Assembly (NCBI GenBank): GCA_007134115.1
Contig: SLLK01000096.1
Location: 1-8,955, forward strand
Direction of reading: 5' to 3'
Length of the DNA stretch: 8,955 nucleotides
DNA from: Gammaproteobacteria bacterium
Lineage (GTDB): Bacteria > Pseudomonadota > Gammaproteobacteria > UBA5335 > SLRW01
Of this stretch, positions 6,948 to 8,955 are shown in pieces. The position numbers were made by a program, and so were the translations under genes. The notes below the pieces were generated by a model. The model searched no databases and was not told where the DNA came from. It saw only the letters and a list, made by a program, of their open reading frames with translations. The number at the start of each line of letters is the position of its first letter. The first letter of the stretch is position 1.

Positions 6948-8955
6948 AGAAATGCAATGCGGTTTCCACGAAGAAATGGCGTCCGGGCAACGGCAGATCG
7001 TCCCCGATACGCCCGAAACCACGATCAATCGAAGGTTCACGGGCATCTTCATCCAGCAGGTTGCGCACTGAGGCGGCGAGCTCCAGCCCGCTGCGCGCCG
7101 CGCGATGGCGCAATGTGAAATCAAGCCAGGTATAGCTGTCGAGGTCATCCCGCGGGTCACCTTGCGCACGGTCACGGGCGCCGACCCAGTGCCCGCTGAG
7201 CACGCTATCCCATCCGGGCGCCAGTCGCGTATCGACGCGCAGGCCCGCCTGGTGGCGCGGCGTATTGCCGGGCCGGGCGCGGGTTTCGCGGTCGCGTGAG
7301 GACTGCCAGGCGTAATTGCCGCTGACCCCGAAACGGAAACCCGGGCGCCAGTCGAATTCGGCTTCAACCCCCCGCCCCGTCTGGCGGCCGGTGTTCTGAG
7401 CCGTCTGCCCGGAGGCATCGGGCACAAAGCGGATAATGTCGTCCATGTCGTAATAAAAAAGATTGAGACTGCCGCGCAACGTGCGCGAGGGCCGGTAATC
7501 CAGCACCAGCTCCACCGTGTCGATGGTCTCTGCATCCAGATCGTCATTGCCCTGGGCCACGGGGTTGTTCTCGTTGAACTGCTCGGCAAACGACGGTGCG
7601 CGGAACGCACGCCCATAGAGCATCTTGGCGGTAAAGTTGCGGGTCGCCTGCCACACCGAGGCCAGCCGCGGATTGACGGTGGTACCGAAGTCGCTGTAGT
7701 GATCGAGGCGCACGCCGGTGGTCAGCGCCCATTGACGGCTGACGGCCCATTCGTCCTGCACGAAAACATAACGCACCGTGCGACTCTGCGGCGTAATGAA
7801 GGGGTTGTCATTGCTCAAGCCGTTGAGCGGCGCCGGCGCACCATCACTTTCGATGACGAAGTTCTTGGGCTCGCGCACCCGGTGCATATCTTCATGGTTG
7901 CCGCCCACGCCGACAGTGAACACATGATCGTCCAGTCCCGTATAGGTGGCCACCACCCGCAGACGGTTATGCCGTTCACTGACATCCGGGTTACCCAGCA
8001 CACCGTCGGGGAATTCACGGGGCTCATTGTCATCGGGCGAGAGACCGAAATCCGCCCCGGGCGGGAACAGCATCAGGTCAGTCTGAATCCGGGTGTCGAA
8101 ATAGCTGTACTGGGTCTGCAGTGTCCAGTGCTCGCCCAGATCGTCCACCGTCCACGTCAGGTCGGCGTTGATCCGATCCGATTGTCCCTCACCGCGCGGA
8201 TCCAGCGCGTCGCGACCGCCCGCCCCGATGCCGTGGTTGCGAGCGCCCTGGTAGCCGCCACGCAGGCGCACGCTGTCCCACTGCAATTCCACGCGCGCAT
8301 CCAGGGTATCGCGCTCCCGATTGACCGGGCCCGGCGCCAGTGACGCATCGGTGCCGTGAATATCATCCAGGGCACTTTGCAGATCCGCCTCGATATTCCG
8401 GCTGTGTCCGTCGGTGGTGCCCGCATCAAGCATCAGGCCGAGGCGTGCGGTGCCCAGCGTGCCGGACTGATTGAGCCAGGCCTGGCCGGTGCCGAAACTG
8501 CCCGCACGCAACCCGGCCTCGCCCGCGCCGATCTCCTCCGGGGTCAGGGTGATGATATTGATCACACCGGCGTAGGCATCCGCCCCGTACAGCGCTGAAC
8601 CGGGGCCGCGGATCACTTCGATGCGCGAGATATTGGTCACCGGCATGCCGCCCCACAATTGACCGCGATTACCCGCCAGCACATGGGTGACGGGAATCCC
8701 GTTGACCAGCATCAGCACCTGCGGATTGAGTTCAGAATGAATCCCGCGAATGGTGTAGATGGGGGTATACCCGGCAGCCTGCATACTCACGTGCAGGCCC
8801 GGCACCATTTGCAGCGCCTCATCCAGATCCCGCACACCCATCGCCTTGAGATCTGACTGGGTCATCACCGAGGCCACCGCCGGGGCTACGGCCAGCGCCT
8901 GGCGCCGCCCGGTAGCGATGGAAACAAAATCCTCGTCACCGTAGGACTGGATCAG
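6946..8955 (-). CDS. TonB-dependent outer-membrane receptor (5' end beyond window)
   Basis: Outer-membrane beta-barrel receptor that would import a ligand using TonB/ExbBD energy. 669 codons are visible. The frame stays open to the right edge and starts in the window with LIQSYGDEDFVSIATG, so the signal peptide and true start lie outside. The plug domain is clear, numbering from the first visible codon: SVMTQSDLKAMG (29-40), LDEALQMVPGLHV (about 44-56), YTIRGIHSELNPQVLMLVNG (about 67-86) and RIEVIRGPGSALYGADAYAG (111-130), then VINIIT. The rest alternates amphipathic strands and polar loops as in a 22-stranded barrel. It ends GRHFFVETALHF, whose terminal Phe is the usual BAM recognition signal. 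The ligand cannot be read from the sequence; siderophores, heme, cobalamin and other substrates are all possible. It lies immediately upstream of the binding-protein and sensor genes on the same strand, and its TGA overlaps a GAGGAG motif that may serve the next gene. Confidence 0.92.
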   Translation of the reverse strand: MIQSYGDEDFVSIATGRRQALAVAPAVASVMTQSDLKAMGVRDLDEALQMVPGLHVSMQAAGYTPIYTIRGIHSELNPQVLMLVNGIPVTHVLAGNRGQLWGGMPVTNISRIEVIRGPGSALYGADAYAGVINIITLTPEEIGAGEAGLRAGSFGTGQAWLNQSGTLGTARLGLMLDAGTTDGHSRNIEADLQSALDDIHGTDASLAPGPVNRERDTLDARVELQWDSVRLRGGYQGARNHGIGAGGRDALDPRGEGQSDRINADLTWTVDDLGEHWTLQTQYSYFDTRIQTDLMLFPPGADFGLSPDDNEPREFPDGVLGNPDVSERHNRLRVVATYTGLDDHVFTVGVGGNHEDMHRVREPKNFVIESDGAPAPLNGLSNDNPFITPQSRTVRYVFVQDEWAVSRQWALTTGVRLDHYSDFGTTVNPRLASVWQATRNFTAKMLYGRAFRAPSFAEQFNENNPVAQGNDDLDAETIDTVELVLDYRPSRTLRGSLNLFYYDMDDIIRFVPDASGQTAQNTGRQTGRGVEAEFDWRPGFRFGVSGNYAWQSSRDRETRARPGNTPRHQAGLRVDTRLAPGWDSVLSGHWVGARDRAQGDPRDDLDSYTWLDFTLRHRAARSGLELAASVRNLLDEDAREPSIDRGFGRIGDDLPLPGRHFFVETALHF

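Noticed and set aside
6672..7616. 314-codon minus-strand open frame
   Set aside because: It is an alternative frame of the receptor and binding-protein genes, whose own frames contain clear family motifs.

Overview
The window is a fully packed, all-minus-strand stretch of a GC-rich (roughly 60% or more) proteobacterial chromosome. A system I cytochrome c maturation gene (ccmA), a TonB-dependent outer-membrane receptor and a BarA-like hybrid kinase together suggest a gammaproteobacterium. The lineage below that level cannot be fixed from this sequence. I see no tRNA, rRNA, insertion sequence, CRISPR array or phage signature.

Reading in the direction of transcription (right to left), the first unit is a three-gene putative operon. 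It holds a TonB-dependent receptor (6946 to beyond 8955, 5' end off the window), a periplasmic substrate-binding-like protein (5939-6889, PF04392-like) and a very large membrane sensor (1402-5919, 1505 aa). The genes are tightly spaced. The sensor combines a CHASE8-like periplasmic domain, HAMP, histidine kinase, a degenerate receiver, a normal receiver, an Hpt domain, a third receiver, GGDEF and EAL. A complete four-step phosphorelay and both c-di-GMP-making and c-di-GMP-breaking domains therefore sit on one chain. The substrate-binding protein has no ABC permease or ATPase beside it in the window. A reasonable model is that receptor and binding protein capture or report a ligand, and the sensor converts this into a change in c-di-GMP. 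That model is inference.

After a 201-bp intergenic region with a plausible sigma70-type extended -10 promoter comes a second unit. It holds a protein with a C-terminal hotdog-fold thioesterase-like signature (265-1200), then the start of ccmA (heme/cytochrome c maturation ATPase, 1-268, 3' end off the window). These two overlap as GTGA, which suggests translational coupling. The pairing of a hotdog protein with ccmA is unexplained.

The most notable object is the all-in-one kinase/phosphorelay/c-di-GMP protein and its TonB receptor plus orphan binding-protein context.
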